Positions 8,894 through 15,985 of a DNA stretch of 64,000 bases are shown here, in pieces (position 1 is the first letter of the stretch; every line of letters starts with the position of its first letter). The stretch comes from Burkholderia puraquae (GTDB taxonomy: Bacteria > Pseudomonadota > Gammaproteobacteria > Burkholderiales > Burkholderiaceae), in NCBI RefSeq assembly GCF_002099195.1, contig NZ_NBYX01000001.1, positions 496,168-560,167 on the forward strand, written 5' to 3'. The notes under the pieces are model-generated. The model saw nothing but the letters and a program-made list of their open reading frames with translations, was not told where the DNA came from and ran no database searches. A program made the translations under genes and the position numbers.

Positions 8894-9061
8894 TCAGTAG
8901 CCGCCGCCACCTCCGCCACCCCCACCGCCTCCCGCGCCACCGCCGCCGTACCGGCTCATGCCCGGTCCTTGCGAAACGCCGCCACCCGACGACGTACATC
9001 CTGCCGACAGCACGAGCACCAGCGCCGCGATCAGCGCCGCGGCCAACGTTGCCGATTTCAT
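8894..9061 (-). CDS. Tiny poly-glycine lipoprotein
   Basis: The 55-residue precursor has a textbook lipoprotein signal: MKSAT, a hydrophobic core, then lipobox LSAGC with Cys22. The start at 9061 has a perfect AGGAGG. The mature part is only 34 residues and ends in four Gly, Ala, eleven Gly and a terminal Tyr. Glycine-rich short lipoproteins of this kind are annotated in Burkholderia without a function. It is convergent with the cytochrome operon. No enzymatic role is possible at this size; a structural or envelope role is a guess. Confidence 0.8.
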   Translation of the reverse strand: MKSATLAAALIAALVLVLSAGCTSSGGGVSQGPGMSRYGGGGAGGGGGGGGGGGY

Positions 9062-9270
9062 TTTCCGCCTCCTTGCAACGCGCAGGCCGCGGGAAAGGCC
9101 GGTTCGCGTGAACCGTGCGTCTGCGCGCTGACGAAACGTTTCGGGCGGGTCGTTTATTCCATGTTTTTTGCTTGCGGATCGTCGAATGCGAGGGGGCCGG
9201 ATCGGAGCCATCGCACCGTGCCTTGGTACACTCCGGCACGCCGCCATTCCGATCCCGACGACAAAAAAAC

Positions 9271-9735
9271 ATGAGTGCCATCTCCGAACGTCCTCAGTCG
9301 CGTCCGTCCCATCCTGTCGTCCTCGGCTGCGTGTCGTTTGCCGTCGGCGGCCCGCTGGTCGCATCGCTCGTCTGGCCGGCCGTGATGCTGATCGCATGGT
9401 CGCTGATCGACGGCCCGTCGTGGGACGTCCTGAAAGTCACCGCCGGCATGGTGCCGATGATTTTTATCGCGTCGTTCGTATTCGGCTATTTCCTGCCCGC
9501 GACGGTCGCGGGCGGCATCATGGGCGCAATCGGCACGCGGATCCGGCGGCGCTGGTTCGTGCTGCTGGGGATGGCCGTCGGCGCTGGCGCGATGTTCGGC
9601 TTCGTCGAACTCGTGATTTACCTGATGAAATCCGACAAGTTCGGCGGCATCAACGAGATCGCCACGCTCGATGCGATCGTGACATCGGCCGTGATGTCGC
9701 ACTGGCTGCATCGGCGGCTCGAACGCCGGCGTTGA
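9271..9735 (+). CDS. Small integral membrane protein, unknown function
   Basis: The 154-residue protein has about three or four hydrophobic segments (roughly residues 18-45, 58-88 and 96-120), with a short cytoplasmic loop IRRRW between the later ones and a basic C-terminus (HRRLERRR). The start at 9271 is chosen because the hydrophobic region and good codon use begin there; no clear Shine-Dalgarno is seen, only an A-rich leader. I do not recognise the family. It stands alone between the poly-Gly lipoprotein (divergent) and pal (convergent). Confidence 0.7.
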   Translation: MSAISERPQSRPSHPVVLGCVSFAVGGPLVASLVWPAVMLIAWSLIDGPSWDVLKVTAGMVPMIFIASFVFGYFLPATVAGGIMGAIGTRIRRRWFVLLGMAVGAGAMFGFVELVIYLMKSDKFGGINEIATLDAIVTSAVMSHWLHRRLERRR

Positions 9736-9835
9736 ACGCGAAGCGGTGTGCTATTGGCCGCCTTCGGGTCGATCGTGTGCATGCACCGTACGGACCGCAG
9801 GCGGCACCGCGCGGCCGCTTCTGCGGCCTGCGGGC

Positions 9836-9859
9836 TGCCATGCCATGCCATGCCATGCC
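9836..9859. repeat. Pentanucleotide tandem repeat TGCCA
   Basis: Four perfect TGCCA units plus TGCC lie between two convergent genes. It is outside any supported coding region, so copy-number changes here would not shift a reading frame. A GGCCGC-TTCT-GCGGCC hairpin at 9813-9828 lies next to it. Confidence 0.85.
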
Positions 9860-9897
9860 GTTCCGGAAGGAGCAGCCGCCGTCGCGGCGGCCCGCGA

Positions 9898-10389
9898 TCA
9901 ACGATAGACGAGATCGGCGCGGCGGTTCTGTGCCCACGAATCCTCGTCGTGGCCGAGCGCGACCGGCTTTTCCTTGCCGAGGCTGACCGCCTCGAGTTGC
10001 GTGGCCGGCACGCCGAGCGTTTCGAGCCCGCTCATCACGGCCTGCGAACGGCGCTGGCCGAGCGCGAGGTTGTATTCGGACGTGCCGCGTTCGTCGGTGT
10101 TGCCCTGGATCAGCACGTGCCGCGCCGGATGGCTGCGCAGGTAGTCGGCGTGCGCCTGCAGCAGCGACTGGTATTCGGGCTTGACGGAGTACTGGTCGAA
10201 ATCGAAGTAGATGCTGCGCTTCGCGAGCGGGCTGTTCGGATTATTGAGTTCGTCGGCCGTCACCGTTGCGACGGCTTCGCTCGAGGGCGTCGGCGCCATG
10301 CCGGCATTCTCGGGTGTCTTGGCCGCGTGGTGGCAACCGGCCAGCAGCACCACGGTTGCCAGGACCGCAAATCGGTTCGTTTTGCTCAT
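9898..10389 (-). CDS. pal: Peptidoglycan-associated (OmpA/Pal family) lipoprotein
   Basis: The 163-residue precursor starts at 10389 with GGAGA upstream. The lipobox is LLAGC at about residues 15-19. After a short linker the OmpA-like peptidoglycan-binding domain spans about 55-163, with SIYFDFDQYSVKP, QGNTDERGT and the helix LALGQRRSQAV characteristic of Pal. The family anchors the outer membrane to peptidoglycan. No tolQRAB genes are adjacent, so this may be a stand-alone paralogue of the tol-pal gene rather than the main copy; the symbol is by family. Confidence 0.85.
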   Translation of the reverse strand: MSKTNRFAVLATVVLLAGCHHAAKTPENAGMAPTPSSEAVATVTADELNNPNSPLAKRSIYFDFDQYSVKPEYQSLLQAHADYLRSHPARHVLIQGNTDERGTSEYNLALGQRRSQAVMSGLETLGVPATQLEAVSLGKEKPVALGHDEDSWAQNRRADLVYR

Positions 10390-10789
10390 CGTTCGTCTCC
10401 AGCGGTTGACTGCGTTGAACGCGTGGGGCGTGCGATTGGCACGCCCGTATCCGGCCGCAACGGCGCGAAAGGTCCGGCACCTACGACGTGAATCATGTTC
10501 GTAAGCCGGTGGTGCGCCATATGAAAGAGTGTCGCGACCGGAACGCCAAATCACGGCGTCGCTGCAAACAGATTAGGAAAAATGTCACAGCGTGACCAGT
10601 TTCTCCGCATTTTTTGCGCCGACGCCACAGTCCGGGCGACATTCTTGCCGTCGCGCCGGTCGATCCCACAGCGAAAAGGCCGCGCGGGCGCGGCCTTTTT
10701 GGCTCGAGGCATCACGATCGCGCGATGCTGGAAATACACGCGGCATGCCGCATGCGGTCAGCGCAGCAGCGTTGTGCCGCGCCGCGTCG
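10390..10789. other. Intergenic region between pal and the porin
   Basis: The 400-base region holds the promoter side of pal and the 3' end of the porin unit. An imperfect dyad GTCAC-AGC-GTGAC at 10584-10596 could be an operator, and a strong terminator is at 10674-10699. No gene is supported. Confidence 0.45.
10674..10699 (-). terminator. Rho-independent terminator of the porin gene
   Basis: An 11-bp perfect stem AAAAGGCCGCG / CGCGGCCTTTT closes a 4-base loop, with A and T tracts on both sides, so it could act in either direction. It lies 90 bases beyond the porin stop codon. Confidence 0.85.
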
Positions 10790-11986
10790 TCAGAACTTGT
10801 GCCGCAGCCCCAGTGCGACGACGACCTGGTTGCTGTTCGCCGACGGCGTCAGCGTCCACACGGTCGCGTTGAACGCGGGATTGCCGTTGCCGCCGCTCAC
10901 GCTCTGGTAGACGCCTTCGAGATACGCATCGGTGCGCTTCGACAGCGCATAGTCGGCTTGTGCCACGACCTGGTTCCATTTCGGGCGTGTCTGGCCGGTG
11001 CGCGTGTCGAAGCGGCCCATCGTGTACGTGTACGCGGCCGAGAGGCTCAACGCACGCGTGACGAAGAAGCGCCCGTCGACCGTGAAGTTGTCGAACACCA
11101 GCGATTCACCCTTCAGCGGCGCGATGCCGCCGCCCTGGAGCACACCCGTCACGCCGTCGGTGGTCGAGTGCGACCACGCGGCCCCGACCGAATGCGGCCC
11201 GAACGCATAGCGACCGGCCGCGGCCCAGATCTGCTGGTTGCCGCCCGTGATCGTCGCCGAGCCGTCGACCGTGCTGAGCGCGCCATTCGGGTTCGGCGCA
11301 TTGCGGTCGCGGCTGATCTTCAGGTAGCCGGCACCCAGCTTCAGCGGCCCGTTCGCATATGACACGCCCGCGCTCCACGCCGCGTTGTTGGCGAACTGGC
11401 CGGCCGTGTTCGAGAACCCGTACATCGCGCCGAACGTCAGCCCGCGGTACGTCGGGCTCGTGTACTTCACCGCATGGTTGATGCGGAGGTTGCGGTTCGA
11501 ATCGTCGTTGTCGTACGGATGCACCGCGAGGTTGCCGCCCCAGCCGGGGCCGGACGCGCCGAGCGGCGTCACGAAATCGAGAATCAGGTCGTACTGGCGG
11601 CCGAACGTGAGCGTGCCGGCTGTCTTCGAACTCAAGCCGATCCATGCCTGGCGGCCGAACAGGTCGACGCCTTTCTGCGACAGCGCGCCGGTGGTGCCCG
11701 AGAAGCCGTTCTCGAGCGTGAAGACCGCGGCCATTCCGCCGCCGAGATCCTCGCGGCCGCGCAGCCCCCAGCGCGACGCGTTCAGCGCACCGCTCGTCAT
11801 CGCGACGGCGCCGCTGCCCGGCGAGCCGGCGCCGTGCGTGCGCTGGTTGGTCGCGTAGGTGATCGACGTGTCGATCAGGCCGTACAGCGTCACGCTGCTC
11901 TGTGCATGTACGCCGCCCGACGCGAGGGCGGCCAGGCAGGTGGCAATGGCGGTCCCCGCAAGTCGAGTGCTCGCGTGCTTGTTCAT
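10790..11986 (-). CDS. Gram-negative trimeric porin
   Basis: The 398-residue precursor has a Sec signal peptide ending GGVHA, then QSSVTLYGLIDTSITYAT, the classic first strand of Burkholderia/Neisseria-type general porins (OpcP/Omp38 group). The C-terminus ends in VVALGLRHKF with the terminal Phe needed for outer-membrane assembly. It forms a 16-stranded channel for small hydrophilic solutes. The start at 11986 gives a normal signal peptide; an in-frame ATG at 12001 is also possible, and neither has a clear ribosome binding site. It is monocistronic, with a terminator downstream. Confidence 0.93.
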   Translation of the reverse strand: MNKHASTRLAGTAIATCLAALASGGVHAQSSVTLYGLIDTSITYATNQRTHGAGSPGSGAVAMTSGALNASRWGLRGREDLGGGMAAVFTLENGFSGTTGALSQKGVDLFGRQAWIGLSSKTAGTLTFGRQYDLILDFVTPLGASGPGWGGNLAVHPYDNDDSNRNLRINHAVKYTSPTYRGLTFGAMYGFSNTAGQFANNAAWSAGVSYANGPLKLGAGYLKISRDRNAPNPNGALSTVDGSATITGGNQQIWAAAGRYAFGPHSVGAAWSHSTTDGVTGVLQGGGIAPLKGESLVFDNFTVDGRFFVTRALSLSAAYTYTMGRFDTRTGQTRPKWNQVVAQADYALSKRTDAYLEGVYQSVSGGNGNPAFNATVWTLTPSANSNQVVVALGLRHKF

Positions 11987-12578
11987 TTTGTAGGAATGCA
12001 TAGGAGTTTTTATCGTTTTCCCGGCCCGGTGGCCGGCGGATCGAGCGGCCATTATTGGAGATCGCGCGGCGGTCGATTAAGGCGTTGCACAGGAAAGGTC
12101 CTCTGCGAAATCGCGCAGAATCGTGGCGAGGCGGAAACCGGTCGTCGTTCAGCCAGCGGGCGCGGCGGCCGGCCATCGGCATATCCGGGCGCGCCGTGCG
12201 ATCCCGAGGCCATGGCCGGCACGATGCGGTATTGCGTCGCGACGACGCGCGTGCGGGCGCGGTGGCATGACGTCGACAACGATCGGCACTTTGTGCCCGA
12301 TGTCATGCGGATCGGGTTCGACGCGTTCCAGGCGGGGGCGGGGAGGGTGACTTCGTCGTCGAGTCGCCGTTCGGACACGACGGGTACGGGACGTTCGCGG
12401 CAGGCCGCGCGATACCGATCGGGTTGCCTGCTTCAGGCCGTTCGCCGGGGTGGTGGTGTCGGGGCTGCCGCTGCCGGACGCAGCCGCGCATTGACGCGAA
12501 CGCGGCGCGGCGGCAACAGGAGGATGCGCGTGTACGCCCGCGCTCGGGGCCGGCGCCCGAAGACCGGCCCCGCGCCCG
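11987..12578. other. Intergenic region, possibly with a degraded gene remnant
   Basis: The 592 bases hold the porin promoter region and no intact gene. On the plus strand at about 12330-12500, pieces in different frames read like a decayed end of a UPF0303/haem-degrading family protein: one frame gives AAGRAIPIGLP, and a shifted frame gives FAGVVVSGLPLPD before a stop. This reading is weak. Confidence 0.3.
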
Positions 12579-13601
12579 TCAATGCGGCGCGACCAGGCGC
12601 GGATCGATATACGCGTCGACGTCCTGCGACTGCTTGTACACGGCGTTGCGCACGTTGAACGCATTCGCGTTGCGCGTCGAGCCATAGATCGAGTCGAGCC
12701 CGTCGCCCTTGCGGAACGCACGCTTCGCCGCCGCCTCATCGAGCAGGTGCGTGCCTTTCAGCAGCGGGAGGTATTGCTCCGGCGCGAGCCCGACGCGTGC
12801 GGCCATGATCCTGACCGCGTCGGGCTGCGTCTTCGAATCGTTGATGTATGCGACGCAGCGATACCAGACCTTGATCACCTTGGCCCAGTCGGCACGGCGC
12901 GCGGCGAGGCTCGCCGGTGCGACCGTGATCGCGTCGTAGATCAGCCCCGGCGCATCCGCCGACGTGAAGATCGCGCGTGCACCCGGTGCGCGCTTCAACG
13001 CCTCGCCTGCGTTCGGCTGCCACGCGGCCACCGCGGCGATGTCGGTCGACGAGCCGAGCACCTGCGGCAGCTCGTTGGTTTTCGCATTCACGAGCGTCAC
13101 GTCGCCGTCCTTCAGTCCGTGCTTCTGCAACGCGGTTTCGAGCAGCAGGTGATCGACGAGGCCGAGTTCGACGCCGACCTTCTTGCCCTTCAGCGCCTCG
13201 ACGCTGCGCAGCGGCGGCTTGGCGACGATCATGTCGTTGCCGGCGGAATAGTCGGTGAGCAGGATCATCACGTTCTTCGCGCCCGCCGCGCCCGTCACGA
13301 GCGCATCGCCGTTCGTCGCCGCGACGGCGTCGAGCTTGCCTGCGGAAAACGCGTCGAGCGATGCCGAATAATCGAACCATTCGAAATCGACATCGACGCC
13401 GGCCTCCTTGAACCAGCCCTTGTCGAGCGCGACCTGGAACGCGACCCAGCCGGGCCAGTCGCTGTAGCCGATCTTGAGTGGCGCGGCCGCGTGCGCGGCG
13501 GGCGCAGCCAGCAGCGTGGCTGCCGTGGCAGCGGCACCCAATGCGTGACGGACGGAACGGAAGGACAGCAGGCGGCGGAACGCCGGGGCGGGACGGGTCA
13601 T
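12579..13601 (-). CDS. ABC transporter substrate-binding protein, probable guanidine uptake
   Basis: The 340-residue precursor has a signal peptide ending AAHAAAP and the NMT1/SsuA (nitrate-taurine type) fold, starting KIGYSDWPGWVAFQ. The start at 13601 is supported by GGAG about 8 bases upstream. It is divergent from the carboxylase cluster whose permease and ATPase genes (21545-23473) lack a binding protein of their own, so it is most simply their partner. A guanidine-I riboswitch in its leader points to guanidine as the transported compound. Known relatives are annotated as urea/taurine/nitrate binders from context, and the ligand has not been shown here. Confidence 0.9.
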   Translation of the reverse strand: MTRPAPAFRRLLSFRSVRHALGAAATAATLLAAPAAHAAAPLKIGYSDWPGWVAFQVALDKGWFKEAGVDVDFEWFDYSASLDAFSAGKLDAVAATNGDALVTGAAGAKNVMILLTDYSAGNDMIVAKPPLRSVEALKGKKVGVELGLVDHLLLETALQKHGLKDGDVTLVNAKTNELPQVLGSSTDIAAVAAWQPNAGEALKRAPGARAIFTSADAPGLIYDAITVAPASLAARRADWAKVIKVWYRCVAYINDSKTQPDAVRIMAARVGLAPEQYLPLLKGTHLLDEAAAKRAFRKGDGLDSIYGSTRNANAFNVRNAVYKQSQDVDAYIDPRLVAPH

Positions 13602-13730
13602 CGTTTTCTCCAGGAGACCGGGATCGGATCGTCGATACGGACCGTGCTCGTGCACGATCCGGCCGCGTGGCCGGTTCCTGCGGATGCGGAACGAATGAAG
13701 CGGCCACGGAGAGGCGCGACGGCCGTTGCC

Positions 13731-13855
13731 ATCGCCAATCTCCCGGGCTTTTGTCCCGCCGTGTAGCGCATGCGTGTCCGGTCTCGCGATCGGACGAACC
13801 CGCGCCGGGCTGCTCTCGGACCAGACGTTCGATGAACCGGAACCCTAGCACCCCT
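13731..13855 (-). promoter_or_regulatory. Guanidine-I (ykkC) riboswitch before the substrate-binding protein gene
   Basis: Reading the minus strand from 13855, the conserved elements of the guanidine-I aptamer occur in order: CTAGGGTTCCG (13848-13838), CTGGTCCGAGAGC (about 13826-13814), and near the 3' end ACGGCGGGACAAAAGCCCGG followed by GAGA. A variable hairpin lies between the last two. Ligand binding in this class usually turns expression on. The switch ends about 130 bases before the ATG at 13601. I could not define a clear terminator or sequestering helix, so the mechanism is open. Confidence 0.92.
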
Positions 13856-13892
13856 AAGATGCGACGCCGCCGCACCTCTCGGCGTCATGTCG

Positions 13893-13908
13893 AGCGAGAA
13901 GCGTGCCA
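13893..13908 (-). promoter_or_regulatory. Sigma-54-like promoter of the substrate-binding protein gene
   Basis: On the minus strand the sequence is TGGCACGCTTCTCGCT, matching the -24/-12 consensus TGGCACG-N4-TTGC with one mismatch (TCGC). Expected transcription start is about 13882, some 25 bases before the riboswitch. The opposite unit has the same element. Confidence 0.6.
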
Positions 13909-14099
13909 ACGGCGCGCGGCGGGCCCGCTCAGCGGCGGCGCGATGGGCGCTGCAGTTCGATGAAGCGGGCGGAGAAGAGCGCGCTCAGCGCGCGCCGGAG
14001 CAGGTCGAGCTTGTTCATGAGGTGTCGCGTATCGAGTGAAGGTGCATGCATCGAGCAATGCCCATGCCATTGCCGATCGTGCCGTGCAGGCGGGCGCGG

Positions 14100-14120
14100 T
14101 GCGCACTGCGCCGGTGCGCA
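14100..14120. promoter_or_regulatory. NtrC-like binding site between the divergent promoters
   Basis: TGCGCAC and GTGCGCA form a perfect 7-bp inverted repeat around a 7-base spacer, giving the NtrC core GCAC-N7-GTGC. It lies about 120 bases upstream of the plus-strand sigma-54 element and about 190 bases upstream of the minus-strand one, which is normal for an enhancer. It could serve both. Confidence 0.5.
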
Positions 14121-14237
14121 AGCGCGTTTGCGTGGTGCGCGGCACGCTCGCCGCGAGGGCAGCCATCCGTATCGGGTGCAGTGCCCGTCAACGCGCGCAT
14201 GCCGGGAAGCCGCGTGGCGCGGTGATTCCGCACACGC

Positions 14238-14253
14238 TGGCACGCAACTCGCT
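14238..14253 (+). promoter_or_regulatory. Sigma-54-like promoter of the guanidine carboxylase operon
   Basis: TGGCACGCAACTCGCT matches TGGCACG-N4-TTGC with the same single change (TCGC) as the divergent promoter. Predicted start is near 14264, about 35 bases before the riboswitch. The sequence CGAGAGGTGCG follows both promoters, showing that the two leaders are related. Confidence 0.6.
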
Positions 14254-14298
14254 TAGTCGATGCCCGAGAGGTGCGAAGCAATTTGCATCATCTTCAGG

Positions 14299-14431
14299 AT
14301 CGCTAGGGTTCCGGTCGTGCGGCGTTCGCGCCGTGCGATGGCTGGTCCGAGAGCAATCCGGTCTTGTCTTCTCCTCGATTCGAGGAAACGGCGAGGCTCC
14401 ACGGAGGGATAAAAGCCCGGGAGGTCGCGAT
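14299..14431 (+). promoter_or_regulatory. Guanidine-I (ykkC) riboswitch before the carboxylase operon
   Basis: The aptamer is bounded by an ATCGC / GCGAT pairing (14299-14303 with 14427-14431). Inside are the conserved CTAGGGTTCCG, GCTGGTCCGAGAGC, and the 3' block ACGGAGGGATAAAAGCCCGG followed by GAGG. All are signature elements of the class that binds guanidinium. The first gene starts 51 bases later. The expression platform is not obvious from inspection. Confidence 0.95.
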
Positions 14432-14482
14432 GTCGTTCGGTCGCCCTCTCACGCCTTTTGTCCAACCGACCACGGAGCCGCC

Positions 14483-15238
14483 ATGTCGCCGAGCCCCCAA
14501 GCCGTCCTTGCCCCGCCGCCACACGTCGTGTGGGAAACGCTCATTCCAGCCGGTACCCACTGGTCCGGCATCCTGCGCCGCGGTCTCGCGCTGCGCATCG
14601 TCGACGTCGACGGCGGCGCGAACCTGTCCGCCGTGTTTCATCGCCAGGAAGACCCGCTCGAACGCTACAACATGGCTGACACGCTGAAGGCGCAGCACAC
14701 TGCGCACCTCACGCGCGGCCATGCGCTGTACACCGACATGGGGCGCGTGATCGCGTCGATCACGGCCGACACGCTCGGCTGGCACGACCCGCTCGGCGGC
14801 GTCGGCGACGCGCGGCTGTTTGCGCACAAGTACGGCACGACGTCGTACCAGGCCGATCGCAACGCGATGATCCGCAACGGCCGGGACAGCCTCGTGCTCG
14901 AACTCGCGAAATACGGGCTGTCGGCGCGCGACCTCGTCGCGAACGTCAATTTCTTCAGCAAGCTCGACACGCGCGACGACGGCGCGCTCGATTTCGTCGC
15001 CGGACATTCGCCGGCCGGCAGCACCGTCGACCTGCGCTTCGAAATGAACACGCTCGCGGCGTTCTCGACGGCGCCGCATCCGCTCGATCCCCGCCCGGAC
15101 TATGCGCCGAAGGCCGTGAAGCTGATCGCGTACCGCGCGTATCCGGCGGATGGCGCCGCACCGGAAGACGACCCGTGCCGCCGCGCCTGTGCGGAGAACA
15201 CGCGGGGCTTCACCAACACCGATCGCCTGTTTGCGTAA
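14483..15238 (+). CDS. DUF1989 subunit, carboxyguanidine deiminase type (urea amidolyase associated protein 1)
   Basis: The 251-residue protein belongs to the DUF1989 pair long annotated as urea carboxylase-associated. Work on guanidine catabolism showed that such pairs form the heteromeric carboxyguanidine deiminase CgdAB, which releases ammonia from carboxyguanidine to give allophanate. Features seen include an N-terminal WETLIPAGTHWSGILRRG, a core with DLVANVNFFSKLDTRDDG, and a C-terminal CRRACAENTRGF. It is the first gene after the riboswitch, with CGGAG just upstream of ATG. Which subunit it is (A or B) I leave open. Confidence 0.88.
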   Translation: MSPSPQAVLAPPPHVVWETLIPAGTHWSGILRRGLALRIVDVDGGANLSAVFHRQEDPLERYNMADTLKAQHTAHLTRGHALYTDMGRVIASITADTLGWHDPLGGVGDARLFAHKYGTTSYQADRNAMIRNGRDSLVLELAKYGLSARDLVANVNFFSKLDTRDDGALDFVAGHSPAGSTVDLRFEMNTLAAFSTAPHPLDPRPDYAPKAVKLIAYRAYPADGAAPEDDPCRRACAENTRGFTNTDRLFA

Positions 15239-15249
15239 GGAGCCGAGCC

Positions 15250-15906
15250 ATGCCGATCATCGAAAGCCGTCTCGACCCACGCGACGCGATCCACGACACC
15301 ACGCTGAACGCGGGCGAGCCGTGGTTGCACGACCTGAAGCGCGGGCAAGTCTTCCGCATCCTCGACCTGGAGGGCAACCAGGCCGTCGACACGCTGTTCT
15401 ACCGCTCCGACGACCCCGACGAGCGTTACAGCGCGCAGGACACCATCCGCGCGCAGCGCAACCTGTACCTGAGCGCGGGCAGCGTGCTGCTGTCGAGCCG
15501 GGGTAACCCGATGGCGACGATCGTCGCCGATACCTGCGGCCGCCACGACACGCTCGGCGGCGCCTGCGCGGCCGAGAGCAACACCGTGCGCTATGCGCTC
15601 GACAAGCGCTACATGCACAACTGCCGCGACAGCTTCCTCAACGCGATCGCGCACTGCACGTGCGGCGCGGGCGCGCGGCTCACCAAGCGCGACCTCGTCG
15701 GCAACGTCAACTTCTTCATGAACGTGCCCGTCACGCCGCTTGGCGGGCTGACTTTCGAGGACGGCATTTCCGCGCCGGGCAAGTACGTCGAGATGCGTGC
15801 GGAGATGGACATCACGGTGCTGATCTCGAACTGTCCGCAGCTCAACAATCCGTGCAACGGCTACAACCCGACGCCCGTGCGCCTCACGATCTGGGAGGCG
15901 GAATGA
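15250..15906 (+). CDS. DUF1989 subunit, carboxyguanidine deiminase type (urea amidolyase associated protein 2)
   Basis: The 218-residue protein is the partner of the preceding gene, 11 bases downstream with GGAG before its ATG. It shares the DUF1989 fold with its neighbour: the segment LKRGQVFRILDLEGNQAVDT parallels the same region of the first subunit, and DLVGNVNFFMNV is shared almost exactly. Cysteine-rich segments (GGACAAESNT, HNCRDSF, CTCGAG) are likely zinc-binding or catalytic, as expected for a deiminase. Together the two act on the carboxylase product. Confidence 0.88.
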   Translation: MPIIESRLDPRDAIHDTTLNAGEPWLHDLKRGQVFRILDLEGNQAVDTLFYRSDDPDERYSAQDTIRAQRNLYLSAGSVLLSSRGNPMATIVADTCGRHDTLGGACAAESNTVRYALDKRYMHNCRDSFLNAIAHCTCGAGARLTKRDLVGNVNFFMNVPVTPLGGLTFEDGISAPGKYVEMRAEMDITVLISNCPQLNNPCNGYNPTPVRLTIWEAE

Positions 15907-15985
15907 ACTGCCCCCACGCTCACTATGGTTCGCCGCCCCCCAGGAGAGCAGTGACCTGCCTCGGGGCTGCCCGGCGGGAGGCAAC

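Noticed and set aside
9813..9828. GGCCGC-TTCT-GCGGCC hairpin downstream of pal
   Set aside because: It lacks a T-run on either strand and the stem is short, so I do not call it a terminator.
12052..12378. 108-codon minus-strand frame upstream of the porin
   Set aside because: It has poor codon character, no ribosome binding site and no recognisable product.
13929..14018. Possible 29-residue peptide MNKLDLLRRALSALF... on the minus strand between the divergent promoters
   Set aside because: It has no ribosome binding site and lies upstream of the minus-strand promoter; it could be a gene relic, but the evidence is too thin.
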